DNA of 64,000 nucleotides, from NCBI GenBank assembly GCA_015680685.1, contig MNCI01012713.1, forward strand, positions 161,556 to 225,555, written 5' to 3'. Numbering within the stretch: the first letter of the stretch is position 1; every line of letters starts with the position of its first letter. Source of the stretch: Gnetum montanum. Taxonomy: Eukaryota; Streptophyta; Gnetopsida; Gnetales; Gnetaceae. Below are positions 49,159-61,346 of the stretch, piece after piece. The notes beneath the pieces were generated by a model that was not told where the DNA came from, made no database searches, and saw only the letters and a program-made list of their open reading frames with translations. The translations under genes and the position numbers were made by a program.

Positions 49159-51200
49159 CATGCATGTTATATCTCGGGGTTGCCAAGGTTAAGGGCTATG
49201 GATCTATGTTAAAACTTAGCAATTTTGAGCATTCCTAAGTGAAGTTTTTGCTTCTCTTCCATGATAGGGATAGATATCGTAGTGTGGAAAATAAGGAGGA
49301 ATAGATTTTTTTTCCATCTGAGATTAATTTTGTGAAGTTTAAGGGCTTCGATAATTACAACTAGGATTCTAGAGTGCATGAAAGGTTGTTTAATGTCATT
49401 TTGAGGTGTTTAGAAGTCTCAAAAAATTTTTCCATTTAGTTTCCATGATAAGGAAGCTATCCTCAACATGGAAAAATGGATTCTAGTATGGAAGAACCAT
49501 GCAACTTAGATCTAGTCCAATTTTAACCTTAATCAACTATGTGTGTTAGCTTGTTGGGCTACCAGGGTCAAGGACTAGGGTTTGGAGTCAAATCTAGCCA
49601 TTTTGAGTATTTCTAAGTGTTTTTTTGGACTTCTCCCCTTATTTTCATGCTAGGGATAGAGAGCTTAACATGGAAAATAAAGAGGCATGGGTTTTTACCT
49701 TGTGCATTAGTTTCTTAAAGCTTAAAAGCTCCAAATGATGCCAATAGGGTCCTAGAGTGCATACAAGTTTGGTTAATGTTGTTCTAAGGTATTTATGGAC
49801 TCAAAATGGTTTTCCACTTAATTTCCACACTAAATAGTGGGAATGGGGGAATTCCCAATGTGGAGACACCATAAAGCTCATATTTACCTTAGTTTTGACT
49901 TCAACTGATCATGCATGTCATCCTCGAGGGTTGCTCGGGGTTGAGGACTAGAGTTTGGAGTTAAAATTGGTCATTTTAAAGGTTTTTAAAGTGGTTTTTG
50001 AAATTTCTCACCTTTTCTATGCTTGGGCTTCCATGCTCAACATGAAAAAAATTGAGGAAAAGCTTTTTTGATGATTTCTGGCCACTTTCAACCATGCATG
50101 CATGTTCACAAGGTTGTTGGCAATAATGGTCAATGCATGATGTTAGAATTTGGCTTTCTTGAAGGTTGATGAGTGTTTTTTGAGCCTCCCCACATTTTTC
50201 ATGTTGTAGCTTCCATGCTTAGTGTGGAAAAATTGAGGAAAAGCTTTTTGATCATTTTTGACCATTTTTAGTCATGCATGCAAGTTTTCAAGGTCGTTGG
50301 CGATTATTGCTACTACTTGATGTCAAAATTTCATCATTTTGAAATTTCCCCTTTTTTCCATGCTAGGGCTTCTATGATTAGTGTGGATAAATTTGGGGAA
50401 ATATTTTTGATCACTTTTGATCACTTTTAGGTATGCATGCAGGCTTCCAAGGTTGTTGGCATCGACTACTAACATCTGATGTTAAAATTTGGTTGTTTCA
50501 AGGTTGCTAAAGATGTTTTTAGACTTCCCCCATCTCCACCCCACCGCGTCCCCCCCTCCAATTTTTCCAATTTTGGACTTTCATGCTTAGTATGGAAAAT
50601 GGGAGCAAATTGTTTTGGTTACTTTTGGTCACTTTTAGGCATGCATGCACATTTAGAAGGTTACCCATGTTGCCTATTACCATCTAACGTGGAAATTTGA
50701 TTGTGTTAAGGGTCATAAGGAATTTTTTGGGCTTTTCCCCATTTTTCCATGCTAGGGCTTCCATGATCAATGTGGAAAATTTTGGAAAAAGCTTTTTTAT
50801 TCATTTTTGATCGATCTAGCCATGCATGAGTGCTCACAGGGTTACTATCATTGTCCATTAGTGCTTGAGGCTAAGATCTGGTCATTTTGGGGGTTGTGAG
50901 GGGATTTTCAAGCTTCCCCCACTTTTTTTCACATTAAGGGTAAAATGTTAAATGTGTAATAGTTCCCCCTCAGTGAAAAAAGTTAGATCTAGATCAAATC
51001 GATAGCTGATCAACCATGCTTGTTAACCTCCAATGTTGTTGGTGTTAACGGTTAATGTTGGGTGTCAAGATTTTCTATTTTGGAAGATTATAAGTGACTC
51101 ATGCAATATTTCCCATTTTTCCCATGCTAGTAATGGTGGCCCTAGCATGGATGAGATGGGGATAACATATTTGTGGCATTTTAAACCCATTTTAAAGCTT
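49159..51200. repeat. Satellite-like tandem array, about 180 bp period
   Basis: The anchor CATGCATG with a following AAGG-TTGTTGGC block recurs at 49159, 49539 (variant), 49910, 50093, 50273, 50432, 50640, 50821 and 51014 (variant). Spacings are 380, 371, 183, 180, 159, 208, 181 and 193. Most units run through CTTCCMC..TTTTTCCATGCTAGGGCTTCCATG, GTGTGGAAAA, AGCTTTTTGATCATTTTTGA, then the next CATGCATG. The first two intervals are about twice the basic period. Confidence 0.75.
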
Positions 51201-52148
51201 TCAGAAGCTCCAGAGTGTTATGGCAAGGTCTAGGGTTTACTAGGCATCAGGAAATGGCCATTAGGTCATTAATTTGGATTATTTTTGGCTTTCCCTCATC
51301 TATCCATGATCAATTTAAGAGGCTCAATGTGTAAGAAGCCTTCCCTAGTGTGGAAAACACCAAATCTGAGGTTTCAACTAGTTTTGACTAGGTTTGGTAA
51401 GCTTAGAGATGTTTGGAGGGGTTCTAGGGCATGTGGGGCCCACTTTGGGGTTAAACTTGTGCTAGATGAATGTTGTGAGGTAAGAGTGATTGTTAACACC
51501 CCTTCTTCCATGCTAGGCACTATTGCCCCAACGCGGAAATCCATGGTACTTAGCCATGCTCATGTTTTATCCTAATTTGGAACCTGAGGTTGAAAAAGAT
51601 ATATCTAGGTTACTAAAAATGGAAAGATGTTGCAATGCTAATGAATTTGTAAAAGAATGGACATGTTTCAACACTAGGCATGGCATTCCCAACATGGAAG
51701 TATTAAATCAAGGATGACATAATGTTTGAAGTGTTAAAATTGGCAAAACATCTTAGCATTGATGCAAATTTTGGCCAAAAGTGAAGGTGCAAGGTGGGAC
51801 CCACAACTCAAAAATTTAAAATTTTGAAAAGTGAAGTTGTTTTCCCCTCCCCCAAAACTAACATGAACTAAACTTTCCCCCCTTTTGCTTCAGTGCACTT
51901 GTAGTCATGGTGCACTGAATTAGTAGGTCAAGTTTTGTTTGTGTTTAGATGGGTTTTATAAGTCAAAATTTAAAAATTTTGATCATAATTGTTATCTTTC
52001 AGCATCAACACATTGGATGAAAGCTCTGATAGAGATTCTTGTGGAAACCACAACTAATCTTTAGCTTGGAAGCCTCTCATCTCCCCTACAGCCAATGTAG
52101 AACTCTTATCTTTTCCTAATTTTCATCTTCCTCAACGTTGAGCCTACC
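51201..52148. other. E5 spacer between array and antisense gene
   Basis: No clear coding sequence. Includes C-rich patches (CCCCTCCCCCAAAAC) and TCCATGCTAGGC. It could hold the promoter of the + strand gene that follows; I saw no convincing TATA. Confidence 0.4.
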
Positions 52149-55100
52149 ATGACACCTTAATAGAGAGGAGGGAAAAGGAAAAATCTAACAATTCAGCTAA
52201 TGGATGAGCATTCAAGGGAGATGTTAGAGGTTCTTAGGCCTATCTCCATCCAAGCCCCATCCATCACCACTCCAAGGTTTGCAATTCTACCCATCTCTGC
52301 CTTTGCTTTTTATGATTTTTTTTAGTTTTTTTGCTTTTTAGATGTTGAGGCCATTTTTTTTAGATCTACTCTAGTAGGGGGAATAAATGGATTTTTGATA
52401 AAATCCCATCTCCTATTTTGGCTGCTCCCATGTAGATCTATAGTTTTTTTTTATCATTTTAGCTTTTTTAGATTTGATTTTTAAAATAGGGCTTGCTATT
52501 TTGTGTTTTTTTTCCCAAAATGTTGAGGTATGGTTGTTTTCTTCAAATCTAGGCCTTAGGATTTCTTAAAATTAAATTTTAAGAAAATCCTACCCCATTA
52601 TTTTAATGTGAATTTAAATGAATTTTAATGGTTTTGGCTATTTCAACCAATTTAATGGCTATGTGAAATTTAGTCTTTGGGATTTTTAAAGTTTTGCTAT
52701 GAAAAATAAAGCCAAGTTATGTATTTTTTCTTAATAAAACAACTACATTTTTGTAGCATTAAATGTTATGGGCTTCTAGCCCTTTGTTTAAGCTTTCTAG
52801 TGTTTGTTGTCTCATTTTTTTTGGCTTTGAAACAAGGAAGTTATGGCTATTTTCCTAAAGTTGTGCAATTAGGTTATTTGTACGACTTCTATAATTTCAT
52901 GTAGATTTGTGAAATTTTCATAAGCAAATGGCCACGGGTTTTTCTATTTGTAGTTATGGCTACATAGGGTTTGGTCTCAACTTTCCAATGGAGGTGGAAT
53001 CACTTCAATTGGACTTTAAAAAAATTTTATGGATTTTTTGCTATCGCTATGTGAATCAAGGCAAAACTCATGGTTATAGTACATTGCCCAAAATCTACTA
53101 AGTACTTTAGAAAAACCCACTAGTACTTTATATGTTTTGTCTAAATTTGCTAAGTAACTCTAATAGGTCATGATTTTTTTTCTTTGAAAGGTTGTAATAG
53201 TGGCTTTTTGTGGAATTCCTTAAGCTTATTAGATAAACACTTTAGAGCTTTTTACAGAGGCTAATTTCACCTTTGAGTAGATGTTTTGTCTAAATTTGCT
53301 AAGTAAATTTAATAGGTCATGATGTTTTTGCTTTGAAAGGTTGTAATAGTGCCCTTTTGTGTAATTCCTTAAGCTTATTAGATAAACACCTTAGAGCTTC
53401 TTACATAGGCTAATTTCACCTCCAACTAGATGTTTTGTCTAAATTATTAAGAAATTCTACTTGGTCACAATGTTTTTGTTTTGTTTCATGCAGGCTCTTT
53501 TTGAGGCCTATTCTCATTATAATAGAGCTAGTTGGCATTTTGTGCTATATTGGTCATCCCAAGACCAATACTCCACCAAAAGACATGCCCATTGGAAAGC
53601 TTCCATTGTGGTTTTGGCCTAGGAAAAGGAACTTGCTTGCCTACCTCCTTAGGAACTTTAGTGTGATGCTATGGTTACACTTGTCCACAGATGTAGCTAG
53701 GATTGTTGTGGAGACCTTGTTACCTTAGGAACCTAGACTGATTACTAGGTATATTACTGATAAACCAATTCCTAAGACTACAGGGGAAACCATAGACACT
53801 GTAAGTACATGCTACCTTTCGGAGATCTAGATGATGCTAGAGTATAGTCAATATAATATTAATAATACCCTGTTGGTGGCACACAAATCCCACACATTAT
53901 TCCAGAACCCACCTAGCACCATGTATCATCTATAGGGGTAAATATGATTATTGTAACTTTTTATGGTTTTGGCTTGATTACCTTGCCTAACTTCATTAAT
54001 TTAACTTCTTACAGGTACAAGGTTAATGAATAGGGCTTGATCATTAATGATCAAATATTGGAAGTGGCTCAAATTACTTTGGATGAATTCATGAGTTCAC
54101 AAATTAGAGTTGTTGTGTATCAAAAGTTAAGAGGGGATTTTGATGAATATGCCACCAAGTTCAACATGGTATACAAGAAGTGCAAGGATGATAAGACAAT
54201 GCATAGCTAGTGGATAGATGTTAATGGCATAGATCAAACCCTTGTAGCTAAAACCTCCACATTGTAGAAGAAAAGTAAAGATAAACATATGACTTCTAGT
54301 GTTTTATTGCTTTTCTTGGTTGTTGAAATTTCTCATATGGATGCTAATCTTTGGTTATTGCTTCATAGGACCTTCCACCTCAACTAATGTCACTATACCC
54401 CTTGCACATTCATGTTATGAGAAAATCCTCATCCTAAAGTTTGGTGATGTGCCATTAGTTTAGGAGTGGCTAAAGGGATAGGTGCCTGGATACGTTCAAG
54501 CAAACATCCAGCATGTAGGTTTGCTTGATGTATTTATGGTACCTATTCCTTCCATCCTTGTCATGGAGATGTTGCATGTTATCGACTCCTTTAAAGAGGA
54601 GGTTGGTCACTTTAGCACCATCATCTGAGGTGTTAAGATGAACATTAATGTAGGTGTTGGACTCTTTTGTAACTTATTTTGGGTCCTTACTGATGGCCCC
54701 AAGATTCCCACTAGGATAGTGAGGGAATCAATCCATCACAAGGAAGTTCTAGAGTGGCTTGATGCTAGCATGGGCCACTCTAGAATTTTGATGGATAGCT
54801 TCATGAACCTTGATGTAAAAAAATAATATCCTTTATTTAGGTCTCATGGGTTTCCCAAACTACTATCACAAAAGAAGGCAATTAGCCTAGCATAGGGGTG
54901 GACCTTTAAGAAGGTCCTGATGGAGAACATCAAATTTGATTGGGCTATTGCTTTGGCTATTTGGCTTTGAGAGGAGATTCTTAGACTTCATGTTGATACC
55001 TCTATGATAATCCATATTCACTTTTCATTTTTTGCATGTTATCTAAAGAGGTTTGTGGAGTTTCTAGTGGTGTATAGGAATGGTTGATGGGTTTTCAAAG

Positions 55101-55355
55101 ACCCAAGCCAACTTAATAAGCCTTGGATAAAGTACATTTATCCAATAGTGTAAGCCTAGAACCCACCAGAGGGGATGCATGAAACATTATCCATCACCAC
55201 TAAGAATCTTGATGTTAGGCCGCATGAGTCTCCTAACAATACTGATGATTATGAGCCCCTCTTATTTCCTACTAGTCTTTAAGATGTCAAATGACAATAC
55301 ATGAAGGCTGAAGGGGTAGCTAGATAGAAACTCAAGAGGCCCATGAAGGAGGGCA

Positions 55356-55373
55356 CCCCCCCCCCCCCCCCCC
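55356..55373. repeat. Run of 18 C
   Basis: Homopolymer inside the fourth segment of the antisense gene, after ...GAGGGCA. Its length is prone to slippage and sequencing error, so the reading frame beyond it is uncertain. Confidence 0.9.
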
Positions 55374-55710
55374 AACATTAGATTATCGTACCCTGAAGAA
55401 GCTTAAGTTTAAGCTTAAGCCATCATAGCAAGCAGTTTCAAGTATTCTTTGTTTAACTTTGGCTATTTCATGTTTTAAAACATTTTTGGCTACTTTATGG
55501 TTTTATATGTTGACTAGTTTTCTATGTGTCATGCTTGTAGATAAGCATCAAGCTATAGTAGCCCAAGTTGTTGCAAAGGTAGAACAAATTCATGCAAAAT
55601 AGGCACTCCTAAAGTAACCTATGGTTCAAGGATTCACCGATGTAGGTATAGATGATTTAAGACATCTTTTTTGATTAGGTAGTACCAAGTACCTCTCCCA
55701 TCATCATCTT

Positions 55711-55743
55711 GGAGGAGGAGGAGGAGGAGGAGGAGGAGGAGGA
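55711..55743 (+). repeat. (GGA)n repeat encoding poly-Glu
   Basis: About eleven GGA/GAG units following CATCATCATCTT. In the antisense gene frame they give a run of Glu followed by D-P-S and a splice-like AA/GTATAC. Confidence 0.9.
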
Positions 55744-57403
55744 AGACCCAAGTATACTTATGCCTCACTACCTTCATTATATCTTATTAGTTATATTTGG
55801 TTGTCATCCTAATCTTTCAATGATTTTATGATTATAGTAGTTCCTAAGCCACTAGTGCAAGCTCCCATCCCTAAGTTTTGTGAAAAACTATGGGTAGAGA
55901 CTCTAGACAAAGAGGAATTCCTTTGTGGAATAGCTAAGAACATCATTGATTGATTGCATTAGGTTGCATCAAAGATAGATAAGGATTTTTTTTTATGTAC
56001 TTGGGTCATAGGCTTTGTTTGCATCATGGCTATTTAAGGTTTTATCTTATGGTTGCATTTTATGCTTTGTGTACTAGCATCCATGGAGTGGGACTCTAGT
56101 AGAGGCATGGAGGTAGACTCCTTACCTAGACTTCCCTTTGACATTTCTAGTGTACCTATGAAGTTGTACAACATTGCCACTAATTTAGCAATGTCATGCA
56201 CAAAAGCTTCACTAGAGCTAGAAAGATCCAATAAATCCCTATGGAAGGAAGTTGTGGCTTTTAGGGAAAGGGTTCAAAGGTAGGAGGATACAATTAGAAA
56301 TCTCGGAGATCGTAAAGCTTTTGTGGAAGCCCAAGTGGCTAACTCAGGGGAGTTATAGACTAAGAAGATCACTTGGACCTGCTACTGGCATGTTTTTCAA
56401 GACAAAGTAGTAGTCCTATAGAAGATGATGAAGCAACATATGTAGATGGACCTCATCTCCCAAAACGTTGAGGACTGGAAGGATCACTGTGCTTGGGTCC
56501 TAGAGTGGGGCATGACATAAGAAGCCCACAAGCATCAGTATAAGGCCAATCATGAGGCCTACCTATAGGGGCTTAAGGAGGAGTTAGTTCAATGACACAA
56601 GAGAGAGTTATTCATTGAAGGGATCCAAGTAGAGAGTGCTTATCAACTCTTTAAAAGCACTCTTAAGGTGGAGCAATCCCCTACTCTTTAGATCACTACC
56701 ATTGTGGGTGAGACTACTATAGTTGTTGTTGCTCATGAGCCTTCTACTTGGACTTCTATTAGATAGATCTAGCATTGTTTTTGGTGTTGATCTTGGGGAT
56801 GTTGACTACATCAACATGACAAATGACCATATCCTCCATCGTTTGGAGGAAAGCCTTCCCCATCTACCCCTAAAAGTGATGGAGCCAGACTCTCTATAGG
56901 TTTGATCTATTTTATGTTTCAGTTTTTGTTTTAAGCTATGATTTTGGCTATTGGTTACTAACTAGCTATATTTTTTGCGTTTTAGGCCTCAAGAGACATT
57001 GGTGGCCCCAACGGTGAGGGTGGGAACGACCCACCACTTCCTCCTCTGGATGCCACTTAGCAGCCTCCTTTAGTTTAGCTAGTTTTTGTTTTTATGTTGA
57101 TGGCTATGGCTAGCCAAAACTATGTTATGGATGGTTATTATTTGGCATCATTTCTATACATTGTGGTTATGGCTATATGTTATGAACATTTTGATTTTAA
57201 ATTTGAATATTGGTTTTATTTTGGCTATATGCATTTATAGTAATAAATGTTGTAAACATGGCTATATTGATGATTTTGTTATAACATTAAATCGATGTGA
57301 TAATGGGCTAAACAAAAGGAGATATAATAATGAAAAGAACATTCTCTAGTTTTAGGTCATTGCAACCATAGGTTGTATTATGTGATTGTTGCTACATTGG
57401 TAG

Positions 57404-57508
57404 TTTAACATCTTAGTAGACAATAATGCTAGTTTAAGGTCATAGTGGACCATAGTGTTAGTTTTAGGCCTTAGCAGGCCATAGTGCCAATTTTATGTCT
57501 TAGTGGAT
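57404..57508. repeat. 29 bp repeat array at the gag-protease side of the spacer
   Basis: Three full units and one partial (TTTAACATCTTAGTAGACAATAATGCTAG, then TTTAAGGTCATAGTGGACC...) at 29-base spacing. This is the same repeat as at 47770-47972, at the opposite edge of the spacer. Confidence 0.75.
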
Positions 57509-57849
57509 AGATTCCGAAGGAGATGCTTTTTTAATGTTTAAAACATAAGTATAAATAAATAAAGGTTGTAACAAATATGTAACAATGCACATAAATTTAT
57601 GGCCACATGCATAGGCTACGTGTGTAACAAATATTAATAAGTTGCAAAAGAAAAATAAGGCTATTTGGCTATTGTAGCATCTAGTCACAGAGGCATAGGA
57701 AGGTTAAGGTAAAATTCATTTATGTAGATTCTTCCTAATATTTGCAAAATTAGGGAGTGAGTAAGGCCTACTCTATACAAGCTTGTATTCATCATTCCCT
57801 TCCCTTACTATGTTAAAAGGAAGTTCATCTCATAACATATCACATTGCT

Positions 57850-58647
57850 TCTCATTGTCATAGTTGGTTATCTTGGGTTTTTTCTTTTCATGGCTAGGAG
57901 CTTCTTCTTGAAGTTCCACCTCAAATCCTTGTTCTATGCCCACATTGTTGATAGCTAGGGGAGTTGCATTGTCATCATGAATGATGATTTCACATCCCTT
58001 TTAAAGAAGGTAAATTTTTTTGTGGATAAATGAGGAGACAACTCATGATTGAGCCAACCAAGGTCTTCCCAATATTAGGTTGAACCCTAGTGTCTCTTTC
58101 ACTACCAAGAAGTTTGTGGTTGTGGGAAATTTTTCTCTAGCTACAAAATCCAATGAGAAGACCCCTTGATGGCAACTCTTGATCCATTGAAGGACTTTAG
58201 AGCTATGGTGGTTGTAGATTTTACTTGCTTAGTTAGGCCTAAGCATTCAATGATGATGCATGGGATGATGTTGGTTTTTGCTCCATCATCAACATGCATC
58301 CAATGTATTTTAAATTTTCCTATACGTATGGTTATGAATAAAGGGGTTGTAGTTACCTCATCATTCTTGGGATTAACCTTAATTTTGCTATCATGAAATG
58401 TTAATGGTATTGACTTCTCTTTCCCTAGTGATGGAGGGATCATCACTACATGGATGACTTTCTCATTAGTAGGAATATCCTCACTAATGGATATGGAGGT
58501 CAACATTTTGACTAGTGCCTTACAATCTATGGTGGAAGTCTTGATCAAGTCATATAATCTTAAGGTTGTAATTTTTTTTCTTGAGTGATTGCCTAACTTG
58601 ATGCATTTCACTAAGAAAGTTTTTGTTGTTGGTTGTGGACTTGTCAC
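57850..58647 (-). pseudogene. E5 aspartic protease region
   Basis: A 168-codon open frame on the - strand (58647-58141) has P-L-F-I-T-I-R-I-G-K-F-K-I-H-W and the active-site box V-D-D-G-A-K-T-N-I-I-P. Plant Tat-type elements usually show V-D-G-G-S-x-V-N-I/V-L there. E-C-L-G-L and the F-N-G-S-R-V-A-I-K-G hairpin follow. Beyond the frame end, T-N-F-L-V-V-K-E-T-L-G-F and L-I-L-G-R-P-W-L complete the fold near 58050. The frame is unusually long for this region. Coding likeness stops near 57850, and no RT follows for 10 kb. Confidence 0.75.
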
Positions 58648-61346
58648 CCTAGTTGTGCTTTACTTCCTCCATGCATCCCAAAATGTGAACTTTGGTTTTA
58701 GGCTATGGCTCTTTTTGGTTATTTTGGTTGTGAACCTGAGTGTCCTCCTATGGCTTGCTGGTTGAAGGAGATGGGGTAGAGGAGGTCATAGGTATAGCCA
58801 AAATGGAAGTGAGCTTTGGTTGGCCCACTTTCTTTCATGCCTCTGTCTACTTGTCTTCCTTTTTGTCAGGTTTTTGTTGATGCTTCTTTCCTAGTTTGGC
58901 TATATTCCTTCAGTTGTCAGTCATTGACTATAGGGAAGAGGTAGTAGCATTGGCCATCATAGGAGCTTTTTGTGTAATTGGTTAGGCTATAGCTATTTGG
59001 GTTGTATTGGATTAAGAGAATTTGATGAAAAAAGGTTCCCTCAGGATCATTCATGATGGTACTCTCACAATGAAGGAAGGTCTTAAGCTATGGGAAGCTA
59101 AAGAGAGCTCTTTCATTGTAGAGGGGTACTTGGATCACAAATAGTTCTTTGGTAGGTCTTTGGTTGACATCAATGTTAAATGCTAAGATAACATAGGGGC
59201 TATCATTAACATTCAAATGTTCTTTATAGATTTTCATTAATTGGTCTTGTCGCCAATCTAGCTTAGAAGCATCTAAGACCAATTTCCCCCTATCTATTGT
59301 CCTTTGCAAGTCATCCTTCAGCATGAGGAAAAATCTACATCATGACTAGGTAGTTGATGATAGTGGCAAAAGTGGTCTAAATTGAAGTATTTAGATAACT
59401 AAGGATCATCCTTTGTTCCCCAAGTAGGATCTTTGACTATTTTACATATTTGCTCGTGTTTCTTTCAAGTGACTTCAGTCATTTGCTTATGTTGTATGCA
59501 TTCTCTTCTTAATAGTTGGTCTAGCAATTCAAATGGTCTTAATGGAAATGTAGTGTATTTAGACCTATTCTTCCTTTAGAAGTTAGTTCTATTTGTTGTT
59601 GATGCATTGGTCCCAGAAGTTGATGGTTGGTTATAGTTGTCATTGCTGGGGACCTTGGGTAGATTGACCTTTGGCTTTTGGTTCATGGTCTTGGCTTCTT
59701 TGGTTATAGTTGCTACAGTAGTTTTGTTTTGTTTGTTCTTTTCTTTGTCTCTTCAAGCATGCTCATTTTTATATGATATATATGTTGGATCATGGCTAGC
59801 CTTTGCAGCATTCTTTATATTTTTGGTTTGCAAGAATGCTTGGCTCAGAGATCGAGGATTAAGGTAGTAAAGTTTTGACTTGATGAAGTCATTAATTGCT
59901 CCCTTGAATATGGCTAACAAATGGGCTTCAGCTATGGGCTCTAGTATTTCATTCAGTAGTCCATTCCACCATGAATGAATTTTTGTATAGGTTCTAAGGT
60001 CCCTTGCTTGACCTTCATGATTTGGTCAAGCATTGTGTTAGGCTTCAAGTTATACTTGAAGTGGTTGACAAACTAGACTACTATGTCCTCCAAAGAGGAT
60101 ATAGATCTTATGGGCAATGCACAATACCAATCAAGTGCTTTCCTAGTCAAAGACATAAGGAAAATCCTCATGATGGTATCAGGCCATTACTATACGAGCA
60201 AACATTCTGATTGAAAGGTAATAAGGTGAGCATTAGGATCATCTTCTTTGTTGTATTTGCTAAATTTTGAAATGGGAACACCAAGAGGGAGTGTCAAAGG
60301 TGAGACTACAATACTCATGGAATCATCTTGGTAGAAGTTCATAATCTTGACAGCTTGTATGGTAGAGGATTTGAGCCTCTTCAACTCCTCCATTAGGTCT
60401 TGGATCATTTGGAAGACTTGATTCAAGCATTGCAGTGGTCCCATAGTTTGCAAGGTTTGTACATAAGGTTTTGGCATATGTTGTGAGGCTTTTGGCCTCA
60501 TTATGGGTTTCATGACAAAAGGAAAAGGTTACACTATGGTTGTGGCTTGTGGGCCAAACAAAGAAAAAGATTTTTGTGATGGCACTTGAGGCAAAAATTG
60601 GACAAATGTGGTGTGTGACCCTTATGTTGCTGGGGGTCTCATGGTGGACATCATGTGGGTAGTTAAAGGATTTTCAGTGGTATAATCCATCACTGATGGT
60701 TTTGTATATCATGGTTGTGTTACAAATGGCATTGATATGTTATATTTTATTATTTGTGGCATTGACTGAGTGTGATGTGTAGCTACAACTAGCGTAGGAT
60801 CTACTATAGCAGGGTGTAGAGGGGTGGAAGATGGTGGCATCATGCCCATAGAGAAAAAACTGCCATTAGGGGAAGGTTCTATGACATTAGAGGATGTTTG
60901 TTGGAATAGTCCTCCAAGGATGTTTTCAAGCTTCAGTTCTACCCTAAATTCATTCTCTTCTTTTTGTTGTTCCCTAAAGGTAGGCTTGTCATCTTCCTCC
61001 TCTATGATAATCAATTAGGCTAGGATAGTAAAATAAATTTCATTAAGGGGACTTTCTTCCTATGGAAAGGGGATGTACTCTTTCCCACCCCTATGTATGA
61101 GCTCAAACTCCCTTTGGCCTTGGCTTTAGTTCATGGAATTAACATGCATACCCATATTTTGGCACAAATGAAGTTATAACAATCTTCATTAATGGCTACA
61201 AAATTAGGACTCTCCCCTTTGACTCTCAAAGATCTCCTACACTTAATGATTGCAAGGTCTTTGGGATCATACACCCTCATGACTTGTTGGTTATGATCTT
61301 CATCAATGAAGGTGAAGGGAAATTTGATGGATTTTCAAAAAGACAT
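58648..61346 (-). pseudogene. E5 gag polyprotein region
   Basis: The proposed start at 61346 is followed (after one stop at W) by K-S-I-K-F-P-F-T-F-I-D-E-D-H-N-Q-Q and R-V-Y-D-P-K-D-L. Next come an acidic stretch (from 61014), then S-K-Y-N-K-E-D-D-P-N-A-H-L-I-T-F-Q-S-E-C (about 60200-60260). The capsid core near 59900-60140 has F-L-M-S-L-T-R-K-A-L-D-W-Y and K-V-K-Q-G-T-L-E-P-I-Q-K-F-I, the plant gypsy gag pattern. The open frame 59324-59088 (L-K-D-D-L-Q-R-T-I-D-R-G-K-L) matches the conserved segment late in Tat-type gag. Stops and at least two frame changes break it. Gag would build the particle. Confidence 0.75.

Larger units (their letters stand above)
52149..57060 (+). pseudogene. Antisense multi-exon gene inside E5, family unknown
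   Basis: I do not recognise the protein. Reading segments are joined by good splice sites: 52149-52278 (ends CCAAG/GTTTGC), 53494-53800 (after TTTCATGCAG; ends ACACT/GTAAGT), 54015-~54275, 54369-55441, 55541-55645, 55679-55751, 55838-~55980, 56088-56899, 56986-57060 (after GCGTTTTAG). The last junction keeps phase: ...E-P-D-S-L-stop(from Q)/A-S-R-D-I-G-G. The C-terminus is Gly/Pro-rich, ending L-D-A-T. Exon 4 has long readable runs (N-I-N-V-G-V-G-L-F, W-L-D-A-S-M-G-H-S-R-I-L). Exon 6 encodes a poly-Glu run; exon 8 is charged and looks coiled-coil. Stops sit at Q/W codons, as in the retroelement. It runs opposite to gag and pol. It may be a captured host gene or an element-specific extra ORF. 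Confidence 0.55.

Noticed and set aside
51285-51717. Open frames in the spacer before the antisense gene
   Set aside because: No splice-site support and no continuity with the later exons. The codon pattern follows the satellite-like repeats and TTCCATGCTAGG words.
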